Assembly (NCBI GenBank): GCA_965214335.1
Contig: CBDCBO010000014.1
Span: 496,001 to 560,000 of the forward strand
Direction: 5' to 3'
DNA from: Velthaea sp965214335
GTDB lineage: Bacteria; Vulcanimicrobiota; Vulcanimicrobiia; Vulcanimicrobiales; Vulcanimicrobiaceae
DNA: 64,000 bases
In this document: positions 53,217-62,786 of the stretch, piece by piece
How the letters are laid out: the number at the start of each line of letters is the position of its first letter
Numbering within the stretch: the stretch's first letter is position 1
Notes under the pieces: model-generated
Told to the model about the DNA's origin: nothing
What the model saw: the letters and a program-made list of their open reading frames with translations, nothing else
Databases searched by the model: none
Program-made: the position numbers and the translations under genes

Positions 53217-54439
53217 CGGTCGACCGGTAGCGCTCGGTCCGCGGCCACGAGTGCCGCCGCGAGCGCTTCAACTCCGAGTTCGAGGTCGTCCGGGGCAGTC
53301 TTTTCCGCCGCGACGTGACTGTGACCGCCGATGCTCGGCACGAAGATCATCGCCGCCGGAACGATCTGCGCCAAGCACATCGCGTCGTGCCCGGCGCCGC
53401 TGGCCAGCTCCAGAACCGCGGGCGTAAGTTGCGAGCATGCGGCGTGCACGATTTGGCGCAGCCGCGCATCCATCGGCGCGGCGGCGCGTAGCTCGACTAA
53501 CACCACCTCGACGCCGACGCCGCGCTGGCGCGCAATCCGGCCGGCGGCGGCGCGAATGCGGCGCTCGAGCTCGGCGACCCGTTCGTCATCCGCCGACCGC
53601 GCGTCGACGCGCAACGTGACGCGCCCCGGAACGATATTGGCCTGATTCGGTTCGACGACGAGCCGGCCGACGGTCGCGACCGAGTCGCCGACATCGCGAG
53701 CAGTTTGCTCGACGGCAAGAACGATGTCGCTGGCCGCGCACAGTGCATCGCCACGGCCGGTCATCGGCAAGGTGCCGGCGTGGCCTTGACGGCCGGACAC
53801 CTCGATTGCCAGCCGGCGCTGACCGGCGATGGACGTCACGACGCCCAACCGGACGGCAGCCGCGTCCAGCACCGGACCCTGTTCGATATGCAGTTCGATA
53901 TATGCGGCGGGCGGCGGAAAATCGTCGCGCAGTCGCACGCCGTCGAGCAAGCCGCTGGGGCCGTCGAGCGCGTCGGCGAACCGCTCGCCGTCATCATCTG
54001 CGACGAGTTCCGCGATGTGGCTGTACGCGGTTAGCCGAGCGAACGCGGAGCTGCCTAAACAACCCAACGGAAAGCGGCTTCCCTCCTCACCCGCCCAGGC
54101 CACGACTTCGAGTGGACGCCGTAAAAGGGTGCCCGCCGCGGCGATCCGTTCGAGCGCCTCGAGGCCGCCGATGACACCTAGTGCGCCGTCGTAAATGCCG
54201 CCGTGCTTGACCGTGTCGAGGTGCGAGCCGCACGCGATCGGCGGTCCCTCGGCGGTACCGTCCAGCCGCGCGAAAACATTCCCGGCCCGGTCTTGCTCGA
54301 CGGACAGTCCGCTCTCGTACGCCCATTCTGCGAAACGCTGCCGCGCGGCGTGCTCGGCGGGTGAGAATAACGCGCGATCGATGCCGTCGGCGGTGGCACC
54401 CAAGGTCGCAAGCTCCGCCAGCCGGGCATGCAGTTTCAC
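53213..54439 (-). CDS. allC: Allantoate amidohydrolase (M20 family)
   Basis: 408 residues. Zinc-dependent M20 amidohydrolase with metal ligands in GSHLDTVKHGGIYDGALGV near residue 72, GEEGSRFPLGCLGS near 117 and ELHIEQGPVL near 181; the end ASGAGHDAMCLAQI near 353 is diagnostic of the allantoate/N-carbamoyl amino acid amidohydrolase group. As the window also carries allantoinase immediately upstream, allantoate (to S-ureidoglycine) is the natural substrate. It overlaps both its neighbours by four bases. Confidence 0.92.
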   Translation of the reverse strand: MKLHARLAELATLGATADGIDRALFSPAEHAARQRFAEWAYESGLSVEQDRAGNVFARLDGTAEGPPIACGSHLDTVKHGGIYDGALGVIGGLEALERIAAAGTLLRRPLEVVAWAGEEGSRFPLGCLGSSAFARLTAYSHIAELVADDDGERFADALDGPSGLLDGVRLRDDFPPPAAYIELHIEQGPVLDAAAVRLGVVTSIAGQRRLAIEVSGRQGHAGTLPMTGRGDALCAASDIVLAVEQTARDVGDSVATVGRLVVEPNQANIVPGRVTLRVDARSADDERVAELERRIRAAAGRIARQRGVGVEVVLVELRAAAPMDARLRQIVHAACSQLTPAVLELASGAGHDAMCLAQIVPAAMIFVPSIGGHSHVAAEKTAPDDLELGVEALAAALVAADRALPVDR

Positions 54440-55452
54440 GCCGGCTCCGGCGCAGCGACGACCGCATCGACGCGCGCCAGATACGTCGCGCGTTGGGCAG
54501 CCGTGAGAAACGACGCTTCAAAGCTGTTTTTCGCTAAGGCGATCATGGTTGACGCGGGGAGTTCGAGCGCCTGCGCGACGGCTACATAAGTATCTCCCAC
54601 GTATCCGCCGAAGTACGCCGGATCGTCGGAGTTTACCGTTGCCAACAGCCCGGCGTCGATCATTCGGCGCAACGGGTGGTCGGCTAAGGTATCGCACACG
54701 CGCAGCTTCACATTCGAGAGCGGACACACCGTCAGCGGAATCCGCTCGTCGCGCAAGCGCGCCACGAGTTTCGGATCTTCCAAGCTGCGCACACCGTGAT
54801 CGATGCGCGACACGTGCAGCAGGTCGAGCGCCTCCCAAATATACGCCGGCGGACCTTCTTCACCGGCGTGCGCGACCGTTAGCCAACCGGCGGCCCGAGC
54901 GCGCCGGAACACGTCGCGAAATTTAGCCGGCGGATGCCCCAGCTCGGCCGAATCGAGACCGACGGCGACGATGCGCTCGCCAAACGGCAGCGCCGCTTCG
55001 AGCGTCGCGAGCGCCGACTGCGCGCTGGCGTCGCGCAGAAAACACATGATGAGTTTGGTCGTGATGCCGAACCGGCTTTCACTGGTGGACAGGGCCGACC
55101 AAAGACCGCCGATCACGGTCGCGAACGAGACGCCGCGCGCCGTATGCGCTTGGGGATCGAAGAAAATCTCAGCGTGAACGACTCCCTGAGCGTTTGCGCG
55201 CAGCAAATACGCATCGGCGAGTGCGGCGAAATCCGCTTCGGTTCGCAGCACCGTCATTGCCGCATAGTAGAGCTGGAGAAACGACGCTAGGTCGGTAAAG
55301 TGATACGCGGCGCGCAGCGCGTCGACCGACGGGTACGGCAAACGCATTTGATTGCGCTCGGCCAACGCGAAGATGAGGTTTGGCTCGAACGTGCCCTCGA
55401 TGTGCACGTGCAATTCGGCCTTGGGCAGCCGCATTGCCAGCGGAACGCTCAC
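54436..55452 (-). CDS. Adenine/adenosine deaminase
   Basis: 338 residues from GTG 55452, which overlaps the puuE stop. Metal and catalytic motifs: KAELHVHIEGT near residue 11, VGLDSAELGHPP near 176, VAHAGEEGP near 201 with the catalytic Glu, RIDHGVRS near 227 and SDDPAYFGGY near 283. The TVCPLSNVKL and SDDPAYFGGY wording is closer to the adenine-deaminase subgroup than to true adenosine deaminases. It would feed hypoxanthine to the molybdenum hydroxylase. Confidence 0.9.
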   Translation of the reverse strand: MSVPLAMRLPKAELHVHIEGTFEPNLIFALAERNQMRLPYPSVDALRAAYHFTDLASFLQLYYAAMTVLRTEADFAALADAYLLRANAQGVVHAEIFFDPQAHTARGVSFATVIGGLWSALSTSESRFGITTKLIMCFLRDASAQSALATLEAALPFGERIVAVGLDSAELGHPPAKFRDVFRRARAAGWLTVAHAGEEGPPAYIWEALDLLHVSRIDHGVRSLEDPKLVARLRDERIPLTVCPLSNVKLRVCDTLADHPLRRMIDAGLLATVNSDDPAYFGGYVGDTYVAVAQALELPASTMIALAKNSFEASFLTAAQRATYLARVDAVVAAPEPA

Positions 55453-56390
55453 AGCTGCGCCGGGAAGTGCGCGATCCAATGCCGGGCGATGTCGATCCGC
55501 CGGCAGAGCCAAATATCGTCGAAGGTTTTGAGGTAATCCAAAAACCGTTCGAGCGCCGCGGCGCGACCGGGCCGGCCCACCAAGCGCGTGTGCAAGCCGA
55601 CTGACATCATTTTCGGACTGTTGCGGCCTTCGCGATACAGTAGGTCGAACGCGTCTTTGAGGTAGTTGAAAAAACCGTCGCCCGATGTGAAGCCGGGCGC
55701 CACGGAAAACTTCATGTCGTTGTTGTCGAGCGTATACGGAATGACGAGGTGGGGCTTAGCACCAACGCGCGTCCAATACGGCAAATCGTCGTTATACGCA
55801 TCGGCATCGTAGAGAAACCCGCCTTCCTCGACGACCAGCCGCCGCGTATTGAGACTTGGTGCGTAGCGGCAATACCAGCCGTAGGGCCGCACGCCGATCG
55901 TTTGTTCGAGCGACGCGATTGCGCGTCGCATCTGTTCGCGCTCTTCGTCTTCGTCCATATCTTGAAAGCCGATCCAGCGCCAGCCGTGACAGCACACCTC
56001 GTGGCCGGCGGCCCGGATCGCCGCCGCCGCGGCGGGATTCCGTTCGAGCGCAAGCGCGGCACCGAAGACGGTGATCGGCACGTCGCGTTCGGCCAACATC
56101 CGCATCACGCGCCAAAAACCGGCCCGGCTGCCGTACTCATACACCGACTCGACGATGAGATCGCGCTTGCCCAAGCCGAGCGTTGCGCCCGGAACTTCGG
56201 TGAGGTAGGTCTCGGACACACCGTCGCCATCCCCGATCGAATACTCGGACCCTTCTTCGTAATTCATGACAATCTGGACCGCCAGGCGCGCGTCACCCGG
56301 CCACTTCGGATTTGGCGGCGACGGCCCATAGCCGATGTAATCACGCCGATGCTGCTCGTCCATCACCGCCGCATGTACTCCTTCGTGCAT
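55449..56390 (-). CDS. puuE: PuuE-type allantoinase (polysaccharide deacetylase fold)
   Basis: 313 residues. It matches PuuE, a cofactor-independent allantoinase, with RRDYIGYGPSPPNPKWPG near residue 15, NYEEGSE near 43, VCCHGWRWIGFQDM near 132 and MMSVGLHTRLVGRPGR near 270. The deacetylase-type NodB Asp/His pattern is altered as usual in PuuE. It opens the minus-strand operon puuE-adenine deaminase-allC-GGCT-like. ATG 56390 has GGGGGC close by; ATG 56363 lies in frame with AGGAG 14 bases before it. Confidence 0.93.
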   Translation of the reverse strand: MHEGVHAAVMDEQHRRDYIGYGPSPPNPKWPGDARLAVQIVMNYEEGSEYSIGDGDGVSETYLTEVPGATLGLGKRDLIVESVYEYGSRAGFWRVMRMLAERDVPITVFGAALALERNPAAAAAIRAAGHEVCCHGWRWIGFQDMDEDEEREQMRRAIASLEQTIGVRPYGWYCRYAPSLNTRRLVVEEGGFLYDADAYNDDLPYWTRVGAKPHLVIPYTLDNNDMKFSVAPGFTSGDGFFNYLKDAFDLLYREGRNSPKMMSVGLHTRLVGRPGRAAALERFLDYLKTFDDIWLCRRIDIARHWIAHFPAQL

Positions 56391-56761
56391 GATCGCCCCC
56401 GCAAAGCGGCAGGCCGACCATGCTTCACGCCCGATCGGTAAACCGAACGCGCGTGGCGTTCGACATAAGGCGAATTACCTTGGTCGCTATGACGCGATGT
56501 CTTTATCCATTAGCGGCGCGCCGAATTATAATGTACTTTAAGCACATCAGTCGGTGTTTGTCCGCGCCCGCTAGTGGCGACGCACGTCAACATTCAGCCG
56601 GTCAACCACCAACGATAATACAATTCTCCATCAACAATATAATCCGCGGAAACTTACATCCGCAACCAAGATACACCCAAGCCTCAATCAGCCACACCCG
56701 CCGCGCACGCAAAGCTTCAACCCGTAGCGAAAGCGCGTAACTTCCCGCAGAAAGACGTTTC
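56391..56761. other. 371-base AT-richer intergenic region
   Basis: Divergent spacer between puuE and the gene at 56762. It is noticeably richer in A and T than the surrounding sequence; a minus-strand TATAAT lies at 56524-56529, but without a convincing -35. A 106-residue plus-strand frame (56420-56740) has no domain or ribosome site. Probably holds both promoters. Confidence 0.45.
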
Positions 56762-57253
56762 ATGCTTCATGCCGTTGCGATTGCCGCAGCTCTCGCTACC
56801 ATGTCCGACGTTTCGTCATCGTCCAAACCGTCGGTTGCGCAATGCTTCGCGTCGATGGACGGTGCGGTGTATCATGGTGATCCCAGCGACCATACCTTGA
56901 TGCGACGTAACGTTGCGGCGTGCGAGCGCGGCATCGCCCTAATTGACGCGATGCGCCCGTCAACCGTCGCCCAGGGCCCCGAGAAACTGTTCGTCGCCGG
57001 CCGAATTCTCGAACGCGCCGCAACCTTATCATACATCGGTTTAGGCGACGCGACGACCGCGCTGCGCGAAGTGACGACGGCGAATCTGTATTTCCGCATC
57101 GCTGCGGGCTTACCGAATCAATCGCAATCGTTTCAGGAGGCGGCAAGCGCGAACGCGCGGCTGACGTCAATCCAACTCCGGACGTTACACTCCGAGCTCG
57201 CCGCGCAATTGCATGCCGGCAAACGCGTCGTTACCGCCTACCACAGAGAATAG
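56762..57253 (+). CDS. Secreted protein of unknown function, 163 residues
   Basis: ATG 56762 starts a protein with a short hydrophobic N-terminus (MLHAVAIAAALATM) followed by a mainly helical region: NVAACERGIALIDAM near residue 50 and ATTALREVTTANLYFRIAAG near 97. The four regularly spaced helices recall a TPR-like repeat, but no family is certain. AGAAAG is nearby as a weak ribosome site. The end overlaps the convergent SDR gene by 16 bases. Confidence 0.6.
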   Translation: MLHAVAIAAALATMSDVSSSSKPSVAQCFASMDGAVYHGDPSDHTLMRRNVAACERGIALIDAMRPSTVAQGPEKLFVAGRILERAATLSYIGLGDATTALREVTTANLYFRIAAGLPNQSQSFQEAASANARLTSIQLRTLHSELAAQLHAGKRVVTAYHRE

Positions 57254-58005
57254 CCGCCGTCGGCGACGATGACGGCGCCGGTCATGAAGCTCGACGCTTC
57301 TGAAGCCAAGTACACCACCGTCGGGCCGAGTTCGTCGGGCCGGCCCGGTCGCTGCATCGGTGTATCGCCGATCCAATAACGGGCGAACTTCGGGTCGTCG
57401 ACCGGCGACATTGCCGTCGCGATATAGCCGGGTGCGATCGCGTTGACGCGAACGTTGTGAGGCGCCCATTCCGCGGCCAGCGACCGCGTCAAGTGGTGAA
57501 CTGCCGCTTTGGAAGCGTTATACGCCGGCTGCATTTGCGGGCGGTTCACGATCGACGCCGACATCGAACCGATATTGACGATGACGCCGCTGCGGCGTTC
57601 GACCATCGTACGCCCGATAATTTGCGAGCAATACCACAGGCCATGCACGTTTACATCGAAGACGTGATGCCACTCGTCGTCCGGAACGTCGAGTGCAGCG
57701 CGATGATGACAAACGCCGGCGTTATTGACCAAAATATCGATCTCACCCCAGTTTGCGTTCACCTCGCGCACCAACGCCTCGATACTGGCCCGATCGGTGA
57801 CATCGAGCGACAGCGACATTGCCTGGCCGCCCGCAGCCGTAATTTGGTCCGCCGCTGTCCGGCAGCCGTCAAGATCGCGTGCCGCGATGACGACCTTTGC
57901 TTCGGCTTCGGCGAGCGCTTGCGCCAAGCTGGCGCCGATCCCGGTGCGACCGCCGGTGACAACCGCGATCTTGCCGGTAAGTTTGAAACGATCGAATAAC
58001 GACAT
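57238..58005 (-). CDS. Short-chain dehydrogenase/reductase
   Basis: 255-residue classical SDR with a strong ribosome site (GGAGG, 6-nt spacer). The cofactor loop VTGGRTGIGASLAQAL near residue 16, NNAG near 92, the catalytic Ser-Tyr-Lys (SMSASI near 142, YNASK near 160) and IAPGYIATAM near 191 are in place. The C-terminus VADGGYSLW is typical of 3-oxoacyl-ACP reductase or sugar dehydrogenase-like enzymes. The substrate is unknown. Confidence 0.93.
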   Translation of the reverse strand: MSLFDRFKLTGKIAVVTGGRTGIGASLAQALAEAEAKVVIAARDLDGCRTAADQITAAGGQAMSLSLDVTDRASIEALVREVNANWGEIDILVNNAGVCHHRAALDVPDDEWHHVFDVNVHGLWYCSQIIGRTMVERRSGVIVNIGSMSASIVNRPQMQPAYNASKAAVHHLTRSLAAEWAPHNVRVNAIAPGYIATAMSPVDDPKFARYWIGDTPMQRPGRPDELGPTVVYLASEASSFMTGAVIVADGGYSLW

Positions 58006-58085
58006 AGTGGTCCTCCACGCGACAACGTCGCTGCGCCATTAGCCGGGGCGCCGGCCAAAACCCGCGCGCGCGCGACGCAACGGTA

Positions 58086-59012
58086 TCACGTGCCGCCAAG
58101 CGCGTCGCGCGGAACCATCACCCGTAGCGCCGCGGGAGCGATCGAGAACCGCGCCGGAGTCCGGCCGATCGGATCGCCGTCGATCGCCAACGCCACCGGC
58201 GGCGACGTTTTCACCGTAATTTTAGGCGCCGAAAAATAGTGCGCGTTGCGCAAATCGACTTGATTCCCGGCGCACAGCGCTACGAACGCTTTAGCGGCAT
58301 CCCACGTGCTCGTCCCCGCGGTCGTGAAGAGCGCCAGTACGCCGTCGTCGATCGCCGCATCCGGAAGCAGCGGAGTGTCGCCGAAAAACCGGCCGTTCGC
58401 CACGATCACTTGATGCGTTCGCAGATCGAGCCGATTCTTCTGCCAGCGGATGCGGCACGTGAACGGGCGGTGCGTCAAGAGCGGACCCACGCCCGCGACG
58501 GCGTAGGCAGCGACGCCCAAAGCACCCTTGAGCGCGCGCGGCGTTGCTCCCGACACCTCGGCGAACAAGCCGACGGTCGCGACATTCGCAAAATAGGTTT
58601 TATTGACGCGGCCCAGATCGACGCGCCGGCATGTTCCGGCGGCGATCGCCGCCACGGCGGCGTCGAGATCGGGCTCGATCCCAAGCGAACGGGCAAAGCT
58701 GTTGCCGGTCCCCAGCGGCACGATGCCGAGGGTCGCATTCTTGTAGGCAAAAGCGCCGACGACGTTGGTCAACGTGCCGTCCCCGCCGGCCACGATCACA
58801 AGTTCGCATCCGGCCCGGATCGCGCGTTTCACCCGCCGGCGAACGCCGCGCGCGTCGGCGGCGATGTGCGTTTCGTCGACAAGGATGCCGCGGGCGGTCA
58901 ACAACGCGTGCGCCTGCATGAAGAGCCGGCTGTGGCTCGAGCGCGCATTTCCAACGAGCAGCGCGTGCTGCCGTTCGGGCGCCGCGCCGCACTGTGCGCC
59001 GAGCGCATCCAC
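58086..59012 (-). CDS. Diacylglycerol kinase family lipid kinase, second copy
   Basis: 308 residues, GTG start at 59012 directly after the ogt stop. The nucleotide site AGGDGTLTNVVGAFAY near residue 76 and PLGTGNSFARSLGIEP near 99 identify the YegS/DgkB fold; VANGRFFGDTPLLPDAAIDDG near 206 is the C-terminal domain start. The window also encodes a member at 23951-24826. Sharing an operon with a DNA repair methyltransferase gene is a chance-looking pairing, and no link is claimed. Confidence 0.9.
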   Translation of the reverse strand: MDALGAQCGAAPERQHALLVGNARSSHSRLFMQAHALLTARGILVDETHIAADARGVRRRVKRAIRAGCELVIVAGGDGTLTNVVGAFAYKNATLGIVPLGTGNSFARSLGIEPDLDAAVAAIAAGTCRRVDLGRVNKTYFANVATVGLFAEVSGATPRALKGALGVAAYAVAGVGPLLTHRPFTCRIRWQKNRLDLRTHQVIVANGRFFGDTPLLPDAAIDDGVLALFTTAGTSTWDAAKAFVALCAGNQVDLRNAHYFSAPKITVKTSPPVALAIDGDPIGRTPARFSIAPAALRVMVPRDALGGT

Positions 59013-59591
59013 TCAGCGGAGCCCCGGAAACATCGGCGCAGAACCGCGGCCGCGTGCTTCGTGCTCGAGCAGCCACGCTTTACGGGCCAGGCCGCCGGCG
59101 TAGCCGGTGAGCGTCGCATTCGCGCCGATGACGCGGTGACATGGCACGATGACGGCGATCGGATTGAGCGCGTTGGCATGCCCGACTGCGCGCGCGTGCG
59201 TGCCGGCTTGCGCGGCCAGCTCACCGTAGCTGCGGGTTTGGCCGGACGGAATCGTGCGCAACGCGGCCCAGATCCGTTCCTGGTACGGCGTCCCGCCGGC
59301 GTCCACGCAGATGTGGTCGAGCGCCGCGAAGTCACCGCCGAAATACCGCTCGAGCGAGGCGGTGACGCCGAGGGCATCGCGGCTCGGTACCAATTCGTAC
59401 GTGCCGTAGCGCCGCTGCAGCAGCGCATGCATTCGCGCCTGAAAACCGCCGAAGTCGACCGCGTGCACGGCCGCCTCGGTGCCGACGATGTGGACCGGGC
59501 CGATGGGTGAGTCCAGCACCTCGTGGAATAAGCGCGGTATGCGGGTATTTGTTGGGGACGACGGAGACGGCAGCGGCGTACGCGAGTGCAT
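59013..59591 (-). CDS. ogt: Methylated-DNA-protein-cysteine methyltransferase
   Basis: 192 residues from ATG 59591; earlier in-frame starts lack conserved sequence. The methyl-acceptor motif IVPCHRVIG near residue 150 and the helix-turn-helix element TPYQERIWAALRTIPSGQTRSYGELA near 101-126 are intact. The protein repairs O6-methylguanine in DNA by suicide transfer. The N-terminal extension (Ser/Pro/Thr-rich) is longer than in E. coli Ogt. It abuts the lipid kinase gene with no gap. Confidence 0.92.
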   Translation of the reverse strand: MHSRTPLPSPSSPTNTRIPRLFHEVLDSPIGPVHIVGTEAAVHAVDFGGFQARMHALLQRRYGTYELVPSRDALGVTASLERYFGGDFAALDHICVDAGGTPYQERIWAALRTIPSGQTRSYGELAAQAGTHARAVGHANALNPIAVIVPCHRVIGANATLTGYAGGLARKAWLLEHEARGRGSAPMFPGLR

Positions 59592-59788
59592 TCGTGTCGC
59601 TTTGACGCCCGGCGCCGGGCTACTTGCCGCATGCCGCTTGCCGGCTTCCGGCGACGGAGTAAATAAAACGCGTTCGCGTCCGCAATAGTGCTGCCGGGCC
59701 GATCGTCGTCCGGCATCTGTAGGAAAAGGAAGGTCGAGATGATGTCGATTGCCTGCCGACCCGCCGCGCACCACCGAGGTGGGCCGCA

Positions 59789-61456
59789 ATGAGCGTTCAT
59801 CCGCTGGCTGGACAGCGGCCCGAAGCCGGAATGCTCGTCAACGTTCCGCGCCTGATCACGGCGTACTATAGCGACAAACCGAATGTCGCCATTGCCGCGC
59901 AGCGCGTCGCCTTCGGCACATCCGGTCATCGCGGTTCATCGCTGACGACCGCCTTCAACGAAGATCACATCATCGCAACGACGCAAGCCATTTGCGAGTA
60001 TCGGCGCGGCGCCCGAATCGATGGGCCGCTCTTCGTGGCGAAAGACACGCATGCGTTGTCGGAACCGGCATTCGCTTCAGCGATGGAAGTGTTGGCCGCC
60101 AACGGTGTCGAGGTGATGGTCGATGAAGCCGGCGGCTATACGCCGACGCCCACGCTGTCGCGCGCAATCATCAATTATAACCGCGGACGCACGGCAAACT
60201 TTGCCGACGGTATTGTGATTACGCCGTCGCACAATCCGCCCGAAGACGGCGGCTTTAAATACAATCCGCCCAACGGCGGCCCGGCCGACACGAACGTCAC
60301 CAAAACCATCGAACAACGCGCCAACGCCTTGCTCGGCGACGGACTCGCCGGGGCTAAGCGCGTGTCGTACGCCAAAGCGCTGGCAGCACCGACGACGCAC
60401 CGCTTCGACTACGTTAGCGCCTATGTCGGGGATTTGGCTCAAGTGCTCGATTTAGCGGCGATTCGCGATGCCCGCATTCGCATCGGCGTCGATCCGCTGG
60501 GCGGCGCCGGTGTCTTTTACTGGGACCGCATTGCCGAACAGTACGGTCTCGATCTGACGGTCGTCAATCGTCACGTCGATCCGACCTTTAGCTTCATGAC
60601 GCTCGACCATGACGGCAAAATCCGGATGGATTGCTCGTCGCCGTACGCGATGAACTCGCTCGTCGCGATGAAGGATCGGTTCGACATCGCGTTTGCCTGC
60701 GACACCGATCACGACCGCCACGGAATCGTTACACCGTCGGCGGGCTTGCTCAATCCCAATCATTATTTAGCGGTCGCAATTTCGTATCTGTTCGAGAATC
60801 GGCCGGGCTGGCGGCGCGACGCGGCCGTCGGCAAGACGCTGGTGAGCAGCAGCATGATCGACCGCGTCGCGGCGGGCATCGGCCGCCGCTTACTGGAAGT
60901 ACCGGTGGGCTTCAAGTGGTTCGTCGACGGCCTCGTCGACGGCAGCCTTGGTTTCGGCGGCGAAGAGAGCGCCGGCGCTTCGTTTCTCCAGCATGACGGC
61001 ACCGTCTGGACAACGGATAAAGACGGCATTTTGCTGGGTCTGCTCAGCGCCGAGATCACCGCGCGAACCGGTCGCGACCCGGGGCTGCACTACCGCGACC
61101 TCACGGCGAAATTCGGCGATCCGGTCTACGCCCGACTCGACGCACCTGCCAGCCCCGAACAAAAGGCGACACTGAGCCGGCTGTCGGCGGATCAGGTTGA
61201 CGTCCGAGAACTTGCCGGAGAACCGATTACAGCGATCCTGACGACGGCGCCCGGCAACGGCCAAGCCATCGGCGGCCTGAAGGTAACGAGCGAAAACGGT
61301 TGGTTTGCGGTTCGGCCGTCGGGGACGGAAAACGTGTATAAGCTGTACGCGGAAAGCTTTGCGGGCGCCGATCATCTGCACGCGATCCAAGATGCGGCAC
61401 GTCGCATCGTTGCCGATGCTGCCAAAGGAACGCCGGCCCCGGCGGCCACGGCATAA
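59789..61456 (+). CDS. pgm: Phosphoglucomutase (alpha-D-glucose phosphate-specific)
   Basis: 555 residues. All active-site loops are present: AFGTSGHRG near residue 41, phosphoserine TPSHNPP near 144, metal loop CDTDHDRHG near 306, sugar-specificity GGEESAGAS near 390 and the phosphate loop RPSGTE near 511. It interconverts glucose 1-phosphate and glucose 6-phosphate. GAGGTGG lies 7 bases before the ATG. It is probably monocistronic. Confidence 0.95.
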   Translation: MSVHPLAGQRPEAGMLVNVPRLITAYYSDKPNVAIAAQRVAFGTSGHRGSSLTTAFNEDHIIATTQAICEYRRGARIDGPLFVAKDTHALSEPAFASAMEVLAANGVEVMVDEAGGYTPTPTLSRAIINYNRGRTANFADGIVITPSHNPPEDGGFKYNPPNGGPADTNVTKTIEQRANALLGDGLAGAKRVSYAKALAAPTTHRFDYVSAYVGDLAQVLDLAAIRDARIRIGVDPLGGAGVFYWDRIAEQYGLDLTVVNRHVDPTFSFMTLDHDGKIRMDCSSPYAMNSLVAMKDRFDIAFACDTDHDRHGIVTPSAGLLNPNHYLAVAISYLFENRPGWRRDAAVGKTLVSSSMIDRVAAGIGRRLLEVPVGFKWFVDGLVDGSLGFGGEESAGASFLQHDGTVWTTDKDGILLGLLSAEITARTGRDPGLHYRDLTAKFGDPVYARLDAPASPEQKATLSRLSADQVDVRELAGEPITAILTTAPGNGQAIGGLKVTSENGWFAVRPSGTENVYKLYAESFAGADHLHAIQDAARRIVADAAKGTPAPAATA

Positions 61457-61547
61457 TGGCGAGGGCAGGAGGCCGTTAGCAGCACGTTCTGGCCGACGTC
61501 ACGTAGCTGCAGTCGAGCGCGAACAAAATCGTTAGGTGAGTGAGCCG

Positions 61548-62612
61548 ATGCGGTTACTCGCGCGCGGCGACTGCGCGTATGCCATTGCCAATCACCTTCC
61601 GCTATCCGCAGCGGAGTTAGCGCGTAACGTCGCCGAGCGGTATCAGCCGGGCGCTCACGACATTTACGGCGACGGCGTAGCGCTTAACGCGTTTGAAGCG
61701 AAAATCGCAACACGGTTGGGCAAAGAAGCGGCGGTGTTCATGCCCAGCGGCACCATGGCGCAGCAAATCGCGTTACGCATTGTCGCCGATCGGCGCGCGC
61801 TCCGAACCTTTGCCGGTCATCGGACCAATCATGTCGTGCTGCACGAGCGCGACGGATATGCCCGATTACACGACCTTTCTTTCGTACCGGTCGGAGCCGC
61901 CAACCGGTCGATCCGGCTCGACGATTTGCACGCCGTTCACGAACCGGTAGGTACGTTGCTGCTCGAATTGCCGCAGCGCGAGCTGGGTGGAGAACTTCCG
62001 TCCTGGGATGAGCTCGTCGAGATCGCCGGCTCAGCGCATTCCCGGGGCTGGCACATGCACCTTGACGGTGCGCGACTTTGGGAATGCGGGCCGGCCTACG
62101 CCCGGCCATACGCCGACATCTGCGCGCTCTTCGATAGCGTGTACGTTTCATTTTATAAGGGACTGGGCGCCTTCGCCGGCGCGATGCTTGCCGGCCCGGG
62201 CCCGTTCATCGCGGAAGCCCGAATTTGGCTGCGCCGACACGGCGGCAACCTCTTTACGCTGTTTCCTTACTCGACCATCGCCGAGGCGTCGTTCGACGAA
62301 CGCATCAACGCGATGACGGCGTACCACCAGGCGGCGGTTCGCGTGGCCGACGCTCTCAAAACCTATCCGGCCGTTACGATCCGGCCGCACGATCCGCCAA
62401 CGAATATGTTGCATGTCTTCATCCGCAATACGGTGCGGGAACTCGAACGGCGAGCGCAACGGATTGCGCGCGAACACGGCGTCTGGACATTCAATCGCTT
62501 ATCGCCGACCGACGTGCCTGGAGTGCAACGCTGGGAAATAAGCTGCGGCGATGCGACGCTTGCGTTGAGCGATCACCATCTTCGCCTCGCGCTCGATGAG
62601 CTTTTTGAATAA
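61548..62612 (+). CDS. Threonine aldolase family / beta-eliminating lyase
   Basis: 354 residues from ATG 61548, chosen because AGGTGA (61534-61539) lies 8 nt upstream; GTG 61536 would leave no room for it. PLP-binding Lys is in FYKGLGAFAGAM near residue 204, with GWHMHLDGARLWE near 169 supplying the conserved Asp. The VFMPSGTMAQQ near 64 matches low-specificity threonine aldolases (threonine to glycine and acetaldehyde). A role with other beta-hydroxy amino acids is possible. Confidence 0.88.
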   Translation: MRLLARGDCAYAIANHLPLSAAELARNVAERYQPGAHDIYGDGVALNAFEAKIATRLGKEAAVFMPSGTMAQQIALRIVADRRALRTFAGHRTNHVVLHERDGYARLHDLSFVPVGAANRSIRLDDLHAVHEPVGTLLLELPQRELGGELPSWDELVEIAGSAHSRGWHMHLDGARLWECGPAYARPYADICALFDSVYVSFYKGLGAFAGAMLAGPGPFIAEARIWLRRHGGNLFTLFPYSTIAEASFDERINAMTAYHQAAVRVADALKTYPAVTIRPHDPPTNMLHVFIRNTVRELERRAQRIAREHGVWTFNRLSPTDVPGVQRWEISCGDATLALSDHHLRLALDELFE

Positions 62613-62749
62613 CGGGTCGCAGCTTGCTGGGGCCGCTTAGGAGTTCAACTTCGTTGAACGTGTTACGTTTGGGCGTCGCCTCGAAGCCGTCCGTCGTCGC
62701 CCGTTAGGCAAACTCGAAGGCTTCATAGCCGCCGTGCTTGCGAGCTCCC

Positions 62750-62778
62750 TTGCAATCGAACGTATGTTCGATTATAAT
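62750..62778 (+). promoter_or_regulatory. SOS promoter of dnaE2 with LexA box
   Basis: TTGCAA (62750-62755), 17-base spacer, TATAAT (62773-62778). LexA box CGAACGTATGTTCG (62757-62770) lies in the spacer exactly as in the imuA and imuB promoters, and again eight bases separate the -10 from the ATG. Confidence 0.92.
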
Positions 62779-62786
62779 GAATACCC

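Noticed and set aside
56420..56740. 106-residue plus-strand frame upstream of the secreted protein gene
   Set aside because: Low-complexity AT-richer spacer, no ribosome site, no domain; more likely promoter DNA.
62643..62659. Hairpin GTTCAA-CTTCG-TTGAAC after the threonine aldolase gene, considered as terminator
   Set aside because: Only a 6-bp stem with no T-run; support too weak.
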